Position numbers and translations under genes: made by a program. Below, in pieces: positions 31,970 through 44,220 of a stretch of DNA of 64,000 nt; positions within the stretch are counted from its first letter, which is position 1; every line of letters begins with the position of its first letter. This DNA comes from Paramacrobiotus metropolitanus (lineage: Eukaryota; Tardigrada; Eutardigrada; Parachela; Macrobiotidae): contig NW_026570292.1 in assembly GCF_019649055.1 (NCBI RefSeq), forward strand, positions 656,741 to 720,740, in the 5' to 3' direction. The notes under the pieces are model-generated. The model did no database searches. It was not told the origin of the DNA and worked only from the letters and a program-made list of their open reading frames with translations.

Positions 31970-34900
31970 ATGCCGAATACGACCAATTATAACACAACCT
32001 CGCGGGACATCATTATCTGGATAACATTCAACAGTGTTGTGGATCTGATCAGCAGCTTCATGATTCTTCTCCTGATGGCCGTACTCATTCGCCGACGGCT
32101 GCACAAATTCGGCTCTGGATGGCTTATTCTGCACTATTTGTGCTTGAATCTCTTCCTCTGTTGGGTAAGTTTCCACTGGACGCTGTGCCCTTTCTCCGGC
32201 ATGCTCTCCATAAACCGGTGCATCTGAACTGTGCTTTGGTGTACTTTGTCAACTTTGTCGTATACGACGCGCTCAGTTGGTCGTTTGTTGGGCTGAGCGT
32301 CAACCGGCTGTTCAGTGTTGTGTATTTCGATCGCTACCGTGAATTATCGAGCCCGAAGATAGTTTTTGCCCAGATTGCGACAGCGTGGGTTATTGCGATC
32401 GTTCTAAGCGTGCACCGGTACATCGATCCAAAGGTAGTTGATTTCTAACAGAATAAGAAAGAAAACCAAGCATTCCCATAACCTGTGCTTTTCATTTATC
32501 TGCTTGTACTAAAAAATCTACGATTCAGTGTTGTGATGGTTTATTCTTCTCTGAAAGGTCACCATCCCACTTATGTTGAACGGCGCATGCTACGTAAAAG
32601 AAGAAGATACCTGGGCTTCCCGCGGGATTTCTTTCATTTCGGTAGCGCTACCGCTAAGCATCATCGGATCATCGTATGTATACATCTTCGTCAGCTGGAA
32701 GAGACGTCTCCGTCGACGATTTAACGGTGAGATTATTCGCATCCGGAAACGCATGGAGAAGCGCTTGATGGCCACCAGGATTCTCTTCTGTTGTTTCGCC
32801 TGGTACTGTGTCTGTTTCGTGCCTTTGTCCTTGTTCGGTGCCGGTTTTTTCCAACCGGAAAACCCCTTTGACCTGACAATATTTATCGTGTCAAAAGGAA
32901 TACTGTGGTTCGCCTACGTTACGGATTGTGTAAGTACCGGTATACTTTTCCCCTCACTGGTCTGGTTCCATTAACAAGCAAAATTTAATCTTGTTTCTTA
33001 CGATTAGTGGTACAGTAAAACCTGTGTAATCTGAACACCTCCGGTTCCTTCATAAGCGTTTGTAGCCGGCAAAACAGTTAACATGTTGACGGTTAACGCA
33101 TTAACATGTGAGCCGGGCTAGAATGTTAACGTTAACATTCCCGCCAGGCCCAAATGTTAACGGCCAAAATCATGCAAGCTGTTCATTCAATCTCTGCAGC
33201 AAAATAATCGCAGTTCACGAACCATGGGCTGAAATCAAGTCCAAATCTCATTTAAACACGGTCTGAAGTCCCGCACGAATAGGATGTTCAGACGTTCTTA
33301 AGCAGTGACAATACGATCGATCGATCGATCAGAATACCGATCTTGTTCGTGTAAATGAATGGTATGTATACAAATCGGTGCGGCATCTTAATGTACTGTA
33401 ATAGTAATAGTTGGAGGCTTGGAGCAATACGTGAACTATAAATATGACTGTGCCTACATACTTAGTTAATTTTTTGAAATTGCTGACGAAATTTTATGTT
33501 ACTTTCAAGAGCACGTTATTTTAAAATTTGAGACATTAATTTTACAGTTTGTCATGAAGGCGATCGTGTTAGATTCACATTTAAAACAGAAGAGATTTTA
33601 ATTTCCAAAAGTGTTTTTTTTTGCGCTTGCTGTTTGTTAAACAATGAACAGCGATTTTAAAGGAAGTAAAGTTTTTTGTTAACGTCGTTAACACGCGAGC
33701 CGAGCTGAGAAGTTCACGCTATAATTGTACGCTAATCGAACTTCTGCTAATTTATCAACATAAACCCCTTCCATTTAATCGCTTGTACAATACAAACACT
33801 TACAAGAGGCGTTAATTTTTTGCTAAGGCTAATACTTTCTGCGCACAAGGCTGCTCGTACTTTGTATTTTCTTTATTCTGTACTGCGATCTGCACTGAGT
33901 TTGTGAACATGAGTGCTCGGCGGGGATGCACACATTTTTTAAAAAAATCGTTCATGTCGAATATGGATGCCTATTGCCTACGATTCAGCTGTTGGATTAA
34001 AGAGTAACTTGCTCTTTTATGCGATCAAGTATGGAGTCTCAGTGTGTGAGCTGCGGCTTATGACTATGTCACGGCCATAATGCCATTTAGGTTGACTGGC
34101 CACCTACAGAAAAATGTAATGTAATGCAAAGCCGGTACGTTTTTTTTAGTTTTGTCATGAATTTCGTTTACAGCTACGAAAGCACAATTCTCTTTTGTTT
34201 ATGATCTTTACAATGTACGAGTATTTAATAGTTTATCCACTCGACAGGCTGTAGTCAACATTGCGCTAATAAACATTCATAGGTGCCGGGCGAAGACGTT
34301 AACGTTTTAAAAATATGGATGTCGACTACGAGTACCTACTTATGTTTGTAGGATGCCGATCACGAGTACCGTGAAAAGATTTGTGTACAGCAGTAAACAA
34401 TTGTTTTTTTCGACACTAAATCAACAGTGTACAGGGACTCCAAAGTTAACAGCGCTATGGCTCAAATGTTAACGGCATTATAATATGTGCCGGCTGGAAT
34501 GTTAACGGCGCTATAACATGTGCCGGCTCAAATGTTAACGGCGTTATAACATGTGCCAGCTCATATGATATTGTTACCGGCGTCAACGAGCGGTTTAAAT
34601 TGGAATGTCGGATATTAACCTTGATGGATATTTAATGCAATAGATATTTGATGCTATGTTGCCTTTAATGCAATATTTCGAAAGATCAACAAAAAACTGT
34701 AAAACTAACATACATACATGTATATAAAAAATTAAAAATCGTAGAACACATGAATCCTAAACTACAGAATTTGACGGCTTATCAAAGGTATCAAATTATG
34801 CCGTTAACATCTGAGCCGGGCTGGGATGTTAACGCTGTTAACATGGATGCCAGGGCTATATTTTCAAATATTCAAAAGGTTTTGTACTTCGAAACATAAC

Positions 34901-37831
34901 TTTTTTGTACCATAGACGGTCTCCAGAATATAAATGCTTATTTTTGTATCAATTAGGCTAACATGAATAAAGTAAAAACACTTACTTCATTGAATAGCAC
35001 AAAAAAAGTACTTTATAGTAGGAGTATTCAAGTGGTAAACAATTTGACCACAGGTCTGCAAAAAACTTAAAAACTGCCAAAACCCGTTTTCTTGTATTTT
35101 GACCACTGCTACATATAAAAAACATCGAAAACAAGCTATGCCGACACTATGACACTAATCCTTCACAAAATTCGATTTAATATTGCACATGCTGCATTTC
35201 TGGCTGCCTTTACAGTGCATGTAGTGTTTGGGTTTACACGTTTCCTGGATGTGGCCGCAGGTGCCGGTATGGGGAAAGCGGCTGAAATGGTCTAGCTGCA
35301 AAGGCGATTGGCGCCGAACCAGATATTAGTGGTCACTCGCACTTTTTCGGACAAAACTCATTAGCGGCCAGATGTGACCTACATAAGGCTGCCGCAAAGG
35401 TCAACATCACGTAAGTGGTCATTACAGTTTGCAGTCGCCCGAGACTTGTCAAACTCAAAATTTGCTTTTGTTTTAAACTACTCGGCTTCACAGCTTTGCT
35501 TGCCCAAGCGGCGAACCGGTATTCGGAACCAACAACCAAACCGCATGGTGCATGTTTGGCGTCCGAACCAATAGTAGTTTATTCGGTTACGTACATGTAA
35601 TGATAAGAATCTGTCGAAAGTGCACCCGCCCGTGTATTCACAATCCTTCATGGGCAATGGTATTGGCTCGCAACATACGTTTTTGACAGAATGCGGTCAT
35701 CTGTGGTTCTACTTTAAAAATCTGCGTTGGACATTTTTTAATAAAGCGTTGTCAGTTGTATTTTGTTGATTTATCTCCGGTTTAATTATCCATCCACTAA
35801 TAAGTTTATTAGCAAGATCTGCGAGAGGTCAGAAAGTCCGAAATTGGCCATTTTCGGACACCTGTAGTTTGTAATTAACTTAAGATAAAAGTTTGAGTTC
35901 TGCTGTTACTGCTGCTTTAGGGTCCCTTGTTGCTAATTATTAACTGTTCGCGATCACTTGGAAAAAATTTCTGAGCACCATGTTGCGCCCTGACGCCAAT
36001 GCACATTGTTTAAATGTCCGGCATTCTCGTGAGAACCGCTGACGTATACAGCTAACGTGTGTTAGCTCCATTAACATTCTAGCCCGGCACGCTTGTTAAC
36101 GCCGGTAACATTTCAGCCGGCGCCCGTTACAACGCCGTTAACATTCTAGCCGGCAAATGCTATAACGACGTTAACGTTCTAGCCGGCAGGCATTATGGCG
36201 CCGTTAAGGGATTTGGCCCGGTACATGGTACCAAATTCATGTATAAATTGCTTTAACTTTCGCGCACTTCGAAACACTTCCTTTGTTTTTTTACGTTCTG
36301 AAGACAGATGATTTGTATGAGGCCCAAAGACCGTTTATTTGCGCAAATTTCGGTTTCGGGAGTAACGGCTGTTCGAAAATTCCAAGTTTAAATGCATTCT
36401 GGTGTACCAAAAGTCTCATTATCAACCAAAATAATGAAGATCATTTTTACACCGAACCAGAGTTGCACAATTTTTTTAAATTTAAAAAGGAATTTCAAAC
36501 GTTTGGCTCGGTGTAAAAACGACCTTCATCAATATGTATCATGTGCATTTATATGCAAAATTTGAAGAAGACCGCTTGATAACGAGACTTTTGGTGCACA
36601 GAAATGCATTAAAACTTTTTGGAATTTTCCGACAGCCATAATTCCCGAACCGGATGTTGCGCGCACAAACGGTGTTCACGCCCGTTTATACAAATCGTCT
36701 GGATGTAAAATGTCATAAAACAAAACAATAATGTGCTTATGAGTGCGCGAAACTGTAAGTTTTCGTGTATGCACACGAATTTCGTACCATGTACCAGGCC
36801 AAATCCCTTAATTATAAGGCTGTGGACAGGAATTAACACTTCTCGCCGGAAACGTCCTAAAATAACTGGGCTCCATGTCCAGCGAAAGCACGCACATACC
36901 GGTACATACCAAGCAATCAAAGTGAGCTTAGAATAAATCGGATTAATCAAAGTTATTACCATAGTGTAAATTTGTTAGCACAGGACTATCAGGATTCACG
37001 GCATAATAGCAGCCAAATCTTGCGGGTGTTCAAGTCTGGCTTAAATGTGTGATTGAACTAAATTTTAGTTAATGGCTCGTCAAGGCTTAGGAGCAGCCAA
37101 CTCGTCCGGGACTTTAAGTGTGATCTAATGTAGGTAAATGTGGCTTGCAGTTGATTTTAGCCCATGACTCGTGAACTGCAATACTTATTAGTATTATTTT
37201 GCTTATACAGATACTGAGTGAATAGCTTGCATGATTTGGTCGTTAACATTTGGGCCCGGCGGGAATGTTAACGTTAACATTCTAGCCCGGCTCACATGTT
37301 AATGCGTTAACCGTTAACATGTTAACTGTTTTGCCGGCTACAAGCGTTCAATGTAACCATCTGTTCAATATTCGCAGTAGCTTTTGCAGTATACGAGACG
37401 CGCCGGTTCCTACACGGGCGTTCAATATTCGCAGTTGTTCAATTTTCGCGGTTGTTCAATCTCAGAGTTTACTGTACTCACTTTAATTTTTTTTGAAGAG
37501 ACAGCATTACTTGCATAGCACTAATTCGTATACAATCCAACAAAACGTGTTTTGAAATGCGCGAAAGCGAATGTTCCCGTGGATGTACACGATTTTAGTG
37601 CAATGTACCGAGTCACCTCGCTTAAGACTTTTCCAAAGAGAAGTTACAAAATACATACAGCGTAAATCATTGCAGGCATTCTTCTACATTTTGAATCTGG
37701 AATATCGGCGAGATGCGATTGAGATACTGAAGTGCCTTTGCGCCAAATATCGATCAAAAAGTTGTCTTGGCGTTCTCAAGCTGAAACGATCCGATGTACA
37801 TCCAGTAGATCCTTGGAGTGCGGCAAAATAA
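31970..37831 (+). CDS. Rhodopsin-like 7TM receptor, copy 2, intron 2 interrupted by a transposon
   Basis: Exons 31970-32433, 32558-32929 and 37676-37831. The protein is nearly identical to copy 1 (MPNTTNYNTTSRDIIIWI..., FDRYRELSSPKIVFAQIATAW..., CFAWYCVCFVPLS, TM7 AFFYILNLEYRRDA). Here the frame is sound where copy 1 breaks, but one base is missing in exon 1 near 32165 (CWV followed by AGTTTCC instead of CAGTTTCC), so TM2 is frameshifted. Intron 2 is about 4.7 kb instead of 0.29 kb because of the element at 33013-37474. The two copies are broken at different places, each by one base. Confidence 0.7.
33013..37474. mobile_element. 4.46-kb TIR element (pogo/Tc1-mariner-like ends) in 7TM intron
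   Basis: Begins CAGTAAAACC and ends in the matching inverted sequence (GTTTACTG), with TA on each side (33011-33012 and 37475-37476); copy 1 of the receptor has no insert at the matching site (about 26750). Inside the ends lies a longer imperfect inverted repeat (33054-33190 versus 37215-37340) rich in GTTAAC and AGCCGGGC. No transposase frame is evident. A Cys/His-rich peptide on the minus strand near 35160-35270 (CGHIQETCKPKHYMHCK, KCSMC) may be the end of a decayed transposase. GTTAAC/GCCGG modules recur at 33677, 34440, 34800, 36050 and 37240. Confidence 0.75.
36208..36807. mobile_element. 600-bp fold-back element with TTAA flanks (nested)
   Basis: The left end GGGATTTGGCC...GGTACATGGTAC and the right end (its complement, GTACCATGTACC...GGCC-AAATCCC) are embedded in TTAA at 36204-36207 and 36808-36811. 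Inverted similarity continues through most of the element, down to TACACCGA/TCGGTGTA near the centre. TTAA target sites suggest a piggyBac-type MITE. A related half-end (GCGAA..CGTG..ACACGA..CTTAAG) lies in 7TM intron 2 of both copies (about 26860-26935 and 37560-37635). Confidence 0.75.
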
Positions 37832-38229
37832 CCAAAGAACATTCAAAACATGTGTGTTGCTTAATTTTTTAAAGAATTCTCGCTTGTTAATTTGTCAATA
37901 CAAATGTTGTAACACCTTCCAATGGTGGTTCGACTGATTTCAGTGTTTGTGCAGAATAATACTTCGAAGGCATTCTGAGTTATTTGGGTTCGTAATTTTC
38001 GCTATATTAACAACTTAACAGATAACAGAATAACCAAGAGTTAGCAAAAGCACAAAAGACGTTTCTCACCGCCATAACTGATTGCACACCCTAGACAGAA
38101 TATCTCGAACTGCCGAATTATCCTTATGACGGCGATTATCTATGAGCTGTAGTCGCTGTAGCCAAACAAATTCGCATTGTCCACGTACGTCGCGCAGAAA
38201 TCAATTCGGATCAAAGCGTGACCTTTCGA

Positions 38230-40055
38230 TTACCAATGCAGGAGTAGCAAAGCAGCCAGAAATACGCTCAGCATAGGTCTATGGTACGATGATCGGTCGC
38301 TGCAGCGCCACCTGGGCCTTCTGGTTTGAATGGCTTCGTTGTATCATCATCCTCTTCCGTCGGTTTGGTTGGCGCCGGTGTGGTGCGGAGCGTGGTGCGG
38401 AGTGTGGTACGGGCCGTGGTACGAGCCGTGGTACGGACCGTGGTACGGGGCGTGGGTGTGGTCGTAATGCAATCCTGCGCCGCCGGATTGCTGCAGCATG
38501 TATACTGTTCTAACGATGGCAGGTCTTCCCAGTCGACTCCACGGACCAGTACTCTGCCGTGCTGGTCGTCCCACAGGAAAAAATCATTACTTGCGGTCGT
38601 TGCGCCTCCGTTAGGTTGGTCAGCTCATGCGCCCAACTCACAAAATCCTTGGCAGCGCAACAAGCGCACGTTCTGCTAGTATCGGTTGGGCAGAAAGCGT
38701 TCTCGTATAGTATAATAACCGAGTCGTTCGTTATGGGTACGGTGTCGAGAATCGGCCGGGAGAGGAAATTTAATGAGTTCCCACTCAGATCCACGACCAG
38801 CAACTGGGTGAACTGGTAAGGTTCGCTTAAGCTCAGTGTACTCAACTTCGAACTTTCTGCGATTCCAGCGCGAGTTGCTGAAACCAAATAAAAATAAGAT
38901 TCACCAGATGTGGTGTGTTTCTCCCTTGCAAACAGTACTGTAGTCGTATATTGCATTTCCCAATACTTATTATATGTAACGTTAGGAATGTTAGAATGTA
39001 GGAGGTCCTACCGTCCTACACATAATAATACTATTTAAAATTATCAGTGTACATTTATTGTGTACATGTATAGTAAGCCTGCGCAGGCGTACTGATATGC
39101 GCACCTTCTTCGGTAGATTCGATAGCGTTTACTTACTTACGATAAAAACTACTGGCGTCAGCTGAGAGCACTTACTGACAACGAGTTCGCAACCGGGGCA
39201 AAAACTGTCCAATCCACAGCGGTGATCTGATTTTGCGCTAGCTGAAGTGTGTCCAGAAGCACAGGGCCTGATTGTGGTAAACTGGGTAGTCCTTCGAAAG
39301 CATCCAAATGGATCTGGCTGATATCGTTGTCGTTAAGGTCAAGGATACGTAGCTGTACAAATCCGTTAAGGAAGTTGGCGCCGAGTGTACCAATACGACA
39401 GTACTTGAAATGCAAAGCAGTGAGCCGGTCTCTGACGTTGACTAAGAAGGCCTCGAAGGGGACACGCGTTCCGTTCGTTCCTTGGAAGTGGAACAGAGAG
39501 ACGGTTCTCAAAGCGTTTAAATCTGCCGGTAAAGGTGGAGCGTCATTGTGAATGGTGTTCGTTTTTCTTCCAGTGGGGTTAACGCTCACTTTTCCCACCA
39601 TGATGGTCGTCACATCCGTGGGAAATAAGGTGACATCGAAGTTGCCGGGAATAGTATAATTATCACTGCGAATGCATTCCACGATAGTTCCATTGGTTGT
39701 TCGTGTGCAGTCGCTGTGCGGCAGTGGCACGGAAACCGGATCCTCTACACCGGAATGAAACTTACAATAAGAAAATCGCAAAATTAGAATGATTTATGAA
39801 TTTGCTCGCATTTGACAATAATCTGTTAAGCGGTTTCTGTATTCTGCCGGCTTGGAAATGCTGTGAACGGCCATTACAGATATGGTGTTAACTTGGCTAA
39901 CCATAAACAGCATGTAATATTCATCAGTTGTATAATTCTGCACTTTAAAAATGTCTAAAGAGAATGAACATTATTTTACCTGCTTTCACTCCTGCTGGCC
40001 ACGCGTTCAAGACCGTATAGCAAAAAGCTACATAAAAAAAGCGCCGTGAGAACAT
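38230..40055 (-). pseudogene. Type-2 LRR gene, exon 3 broken (gene D)
   Basis: Duplicate of gene C. Exon 1 39980-40055 (MFSRRFFYVAFCYTVLNAW) and exon 2 39176-39744 (569 bp, the family length) are open, with good splice sites. Exon 3 (38230-38877) has three frame breaks: right after QKV (one base lost in the codon for Pro), at VESTG (a G-run of 3 where gene C has 4), and near 38270 before the hydrophobic tail. The stalk encodes TTVRTTART-type repeats. By eye each break is a one-base change, two of them in base runs, so some may be assembly errors. Confidence 0.75.
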
Positions 40056-41494
40056 ATTTTTAGCAAGAGAAAGCCCACTGCGGAACTTCAGATGAATTTC
40101 AAATCAGCCAAAACGGCGCTGCTTAACTGACGAAGTTTGTGCACCACGCTTTGACAACCCAGTTTTGAGTGACATTGATTTATACTGAAAAGAACAGTGG
40201 TTGCTGCCGCAGCGTTGCTGTAAAATAGTGTGCGTAAAATTGGTCAGAGGTTAGCTAATTACATAGTATTTCTTATTGTTAGCCTTATCGGTTGGTGCCG
40301 ATAATACAGTGGCATTACTGTGTTTATAGAATGCCACTTAAGTTTGCAGTAGCCATGATAAGTAAGCATACTAAGTCTTGTAAACAGTGACTGATAAGAA
40401 GCTAATACCGAAGAACCGAAGAAGTTCGAACTCACCGTCTGCTATCAGATTCTGTACTCTGCAGGCAGACGGAAGTATACATGTACGGCACTACCGGTAT
40501 GCGGTATGTACATGGTTACAGCATGAGCACATCTTTTCCGGCGTCTTGTCTGTTTACTTTTGCTTGTATCCACTATCATACGTCGCATAATGGTGGCCAG
40601 ATAACACAATTACATAACTTTAATTGTGATGTTAACTGTTCTTTTATAAGCGGAATGGGTATCATAATTAACACAAATTCTGATTGTTGCAAGATGAACG
40701 CGCGGTATAGTAATACCGCAAATTCGCAGTTTCGTATTAAAGATTTATTCTCTCATATTCATATCCACACAGCCAGATCAGTTTTGCAAACAGTTTTTTT
40801 GGTGTATTCGTCTAATTATCATTGAATGGCCAGTGCTCGTTCCCATCTGCTGTGTGGACGGCAGTTTAGGTAGGTACATGGAAGCAGTAAAGGTACAGAC
40901 GCACATGCAGTACGGTACTACTACGCACTTGCGTGCAAACTGTCAACGACGGAACTCGATGTCGATGTCGCATCCAGCATTCAATGTGATAGTCCATGGA
41001 AGCAGCCATGTTGGTTAGTCTGTACATAGTCGATACCATTCCAAATGCGGATAGCGGTCATCCACCTAATAAATGGTTGCGTTACTGTTTTTTCCTTCAT
41101 CTGCATAAACGGATAATAAAGAGGATCGTTGCTAGTAGTGCTGATCTTAACCGTCAATGATTGGCAGCAATGTTCATGCATAACAATCTATGCCTCTCTG
41201 TTAGACACTGTTTTTGTGGATGGTTGCTGACTTGCTAGTATATTTGTATTAAGGTCTTTTTGTACAGTATCTGTGTACTGTATGTACCGAGTCCCATACC
41301 ATAATCAACCGGTAAACAATGACGATGCGATAAAAAACTAGGCGAACGGACGCAACTCAAATACACCCAAGCTACTGCAAACACAACCGAGACTAATTAC
41401 TGCATAAAGTAAAATTAATACCCTAGAAAAACATGGTTGGGATGATCACTGGCCACACTATACTGGATTGCTTGGGATCTTGCCTTGCCTGCCT
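40056..41494. other. 5' flank of gene D and intergenic DNA
   Basis: Type-2 upstream block at 40281-40355, with a perfect AGTGGCATT/AATGCCACT inverted repeat. Remaining sequence matches the corresponding flank in copy 1 with small insertions. No gene was recognised. Confidence 0.5.
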
Positions 41495-42949
41495 TCACAC
41501 ATTCAGTAGGAAGAGCGTAATCAGAACTATGATGGTGCTGCCGCCAATGTCACCGCGCCAGGTAACGGCGCCATTCACTCCCCATTCCGATCGTCGGGTT
41601 GTTGTCGTGCAACCTAGATCGCCTTCATTGACGCAACATCCGGAGTACGCTGCTAACGCTGGCAACGGTCGGGAGGGATAATTGACAGCCCAAAAAGCCG
41701 GTGACTCGCCGTATCCGAACCGGCCACAAGTGAACGACACCACCGGCTTGCGTTCATCCGCCATACTGGCCACTTCGTGAACCCATCGCATAAACGCCGC
41801 TGCTGCACAGCACCCGCAAATCTTGGCAGGATCATTCGGACAGAAAGCGTTGTAGTCCAGCTTAATGCTGGCTATCGTCGACACATTCAGCGTCGTACGT
41901 AAAATGCCTGGCCATGGAAAATCTAGCGCGTTCCCACTCAGATCCAGCGTTTCCAGTGCTTGGAATTTATATGTTATACCCATGGATATTATGGATGTCA
42001 TGCCGGTTATGTTGTGTGGTCCAACAATAGTGCTGGGTCCAGCTACTTTTTGATCGTTTAACCGGAGTGTCTAAAAATTGCGTTAACGTTTTTTAATACA
42101 ATTTACTTGTCATACTTGAAAAAAAAAGTTCTCTTAAGAAAATGCAGCTGGGTGAGGCAGTTTACTCATACTTGTACCTACCCGTAACGTTTGCGCAACT
42201 GGGGCAAAAGTTTCCCATAGTAGTGAGCTGATCTTGTTTTTCTGAAGGTCAATCGTTTCCAGAGGGAAACTTCTCCCGGAAAAACTTCCAAATGCGAAAT
42301 GATTGATAGAAGCTATGTCATTCTCCGCCAAATCCAGTGTGCGCAGCGCGTAATAATCTTTGAGAAAATTTGCACCGAGACTCCCGACACGGCAATCGCG
42401 CAAACGTATGCTGCGCAGTGTCGCTTTCACGTTGCTTAGAAGGTAATCAAGTGACAGCGTATCCCCGCCATACCCCCCGAAGTTGTGCAACTCTAGGACA
42501 CGTAAACCGGTCAGATTCGGGAATCGCATTTCCATGGTGCTGACAAGTGACCTCCCCCGTTGTCCTAGCCTGATGAACATGACATTGTCGGGAATTAGGC
42601 TCAAGTTGAAACTGCCTTGGTCTTCGAGACGAAATGGAATGCTGTAGTTGCCGGCGGTGCATTCGAGGTCATTGCCGCTGTATGTACAACTTGGGTGGGG
42701 CAGTACAGCCGCGCTTATATCGGATTCTGGAAAACGGGATGCTATTAGCTTACAAAAATTATATTTTAAACACGAGTACTAATGTTTAAAGAATTTACAT
42801 CATAGTTACATGATACAGTATGTTCAGATCTCCGCAATACTATATAAATTTTCTCTTGAAATCTTCGTTACGGTACCTGCGCTGATCGATGCAGTGTAAA
42901 AAGCGACAACAACGCAAAAGGTTGCCGTAACCGTGGGAAACACGAGCAT
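41495..42949 (-). CDS. Type-1 LRR surface protein, intact (gene I)
   Basis: Exons 42877-42949 (signal peptide MLVFPTVTATFCVVVAFYTA), 42182-42726 and 41495-42070. Phases are 1 and 0, splice sites are consensus, and the product is 397 residues. Exon 2 starts with a two-Cys N-cap (LPHPSCTYSGNDLECTAGNY) and has LRRs (LRVLELHNF, LRTLDLAENDIASI, LETIDLQKNKISSL). Exon 3 has LETLDLSGNALDFPWP (about residues 244-259) and a C-cap from Cys283 (FCPNDPAKICGCC...FTCGRFGYGES...SGCCVNEGDLGC). It ends in STIIVLITLFLLNV, a GPI-type tail. It has no Thr stalk, unlike type 2. It is the only type-1 member in the window without any lesion. Secreted or cell-surface LRR proteins bind protein or glycan partners; the target is unknown. 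Confidence 0.85.
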
Positions 42950-43129
42950 TGTTACAACTTGATGTAGTATTCCGGTTCCGACACAGACAGTTGATTTGGA
43001 AGATTTTCACTTTGGCTCGAAGATGTATCAGTTTTATATTCTCTCTGATGCGCTGTTATGTACAGTACGCAGTTTTTGACATCAGCCATAGCGTGCATAA
43101 AACGTGGTACTGACGTAAATGTCATTCGC

Positions 43130-43162
43130 TTCGACAACTACTGGCGCTTGTAATCTTTTTTT
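43130..43162 (-). promoter_or_regulatory. Type-1 LRR upstream element of gene I
   Basis: Sense strand AAAAGATTACAAGCGCCAGT then AGTTGTCGAAG, 181-213 bp before the ATG. It shares the layout AAAAGAT-RCAAGCGC-(C/T)AG-(A/T)GTCG with three other type-1 genes. Confidence 0.55.
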
Positions 43163-44220
43163 ATACACAATGAGGCTTTGTGGGCATTTAGATTAAGCTA
43201 TGGTTATGCGTAAGTATAGCCATCACTAATCAGTACTAATTGTTTTATGAGCATATGCAATCTGGTGTGGAAAACGGTACCGCGAGGTTTCGCCGAGAAC
43301 AATTAGCCGCAGGACATTTGATCGCAGATACTGTATTTTGCTGCAAGGTCATTTCGCCGCGCGAAATGAGAGAGATGAGTGACAGCGCTAGAGAAGTTTC
43401 TGTTTTTGGTATGCGCATACGAGTAGAACGAATCAGCTTTAAATTAGTTTGAAAGCAGTGTTCAGCATGTTTTAGCTACAATCTGACTAAATGAGGAGGC
43501 TACGGTCTATGTTAAAAAGCCAGCGAACAGCCTTTTTTGCCCGCTGAGGCAGGTTGATCAGTGCAGCCTCTCTGCTGTGACTATAAATAGACCGAAGACA
43601 GCGCATTCCAGTGCTGCTAAAAAGCGCAAGCGAAGTGCTGGCTTGCTGTATCGATCGATCGGCACATGTGTGTGTGAGTGGATTAATCCGCTCGCATTCA
43701 CTTACACGCGTATGAGTGTGGCTGTCTGTGCGCGTACTAGCTGTACAAACCGGTTTTCGCTGTCTTCGCCAAACGCACACCCTAAACCCGTAGCTTCCTT
43801 TCTTGCTCGCATTGTAGCTTTTACGGCATTTTTTAGCTAGCATTAGCTTATCCGGAACGAGATACTCACAATAAGGCACAGAAGACCGTTGCTTAAGAAC
43901 CGACCTTTGAAATTTCTCGGTAGTAATGGTAGAACGCTTTACTTGAAGTTTCGGTCGATATCTGCTGCTGTCGTCTGTGCATAATAATTACACAAATGCA
44001 GAAACGTAGACAATCAGACGGTGCACAGTTCACTTTAAAGTTGATGTGTCTGTTCCCATGTTAATGTGACTAGCCGTAACTGACTCACCGGCAATTATCT
44101 ATGTCCAATTTTCCATAGCAGACTAAATACATTCATAACACAATTGTTGCTGATTAGTTATGACTGTAGTCTGTGCTTTTGCATAAAATCAGATTAACCT
44201 ACAAAACCTCAGTGCGTACA

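Larger units (their letters stand above)
31099..42197. repeat. Segmental tandem duplication, copy 2
   Basis: Repeats the relic-7TM-LRR2-LRR1 order of 24835-31098. It is longer because of the 4.46-kb TIR element at 33013-37474; without it the length is about 6.6 kb. Its right breakpoint lies in exon 2 of the intact type-1 gene at 41495-42949, which is therefore the source of the truncated copy G. Confidence 0.85.

Noticed and set aside
33300-33335. CGATCGATCGATC tract as a regulatory repeat
   Set aside because: A short simple repeat within the TIR element, with no supporting context.
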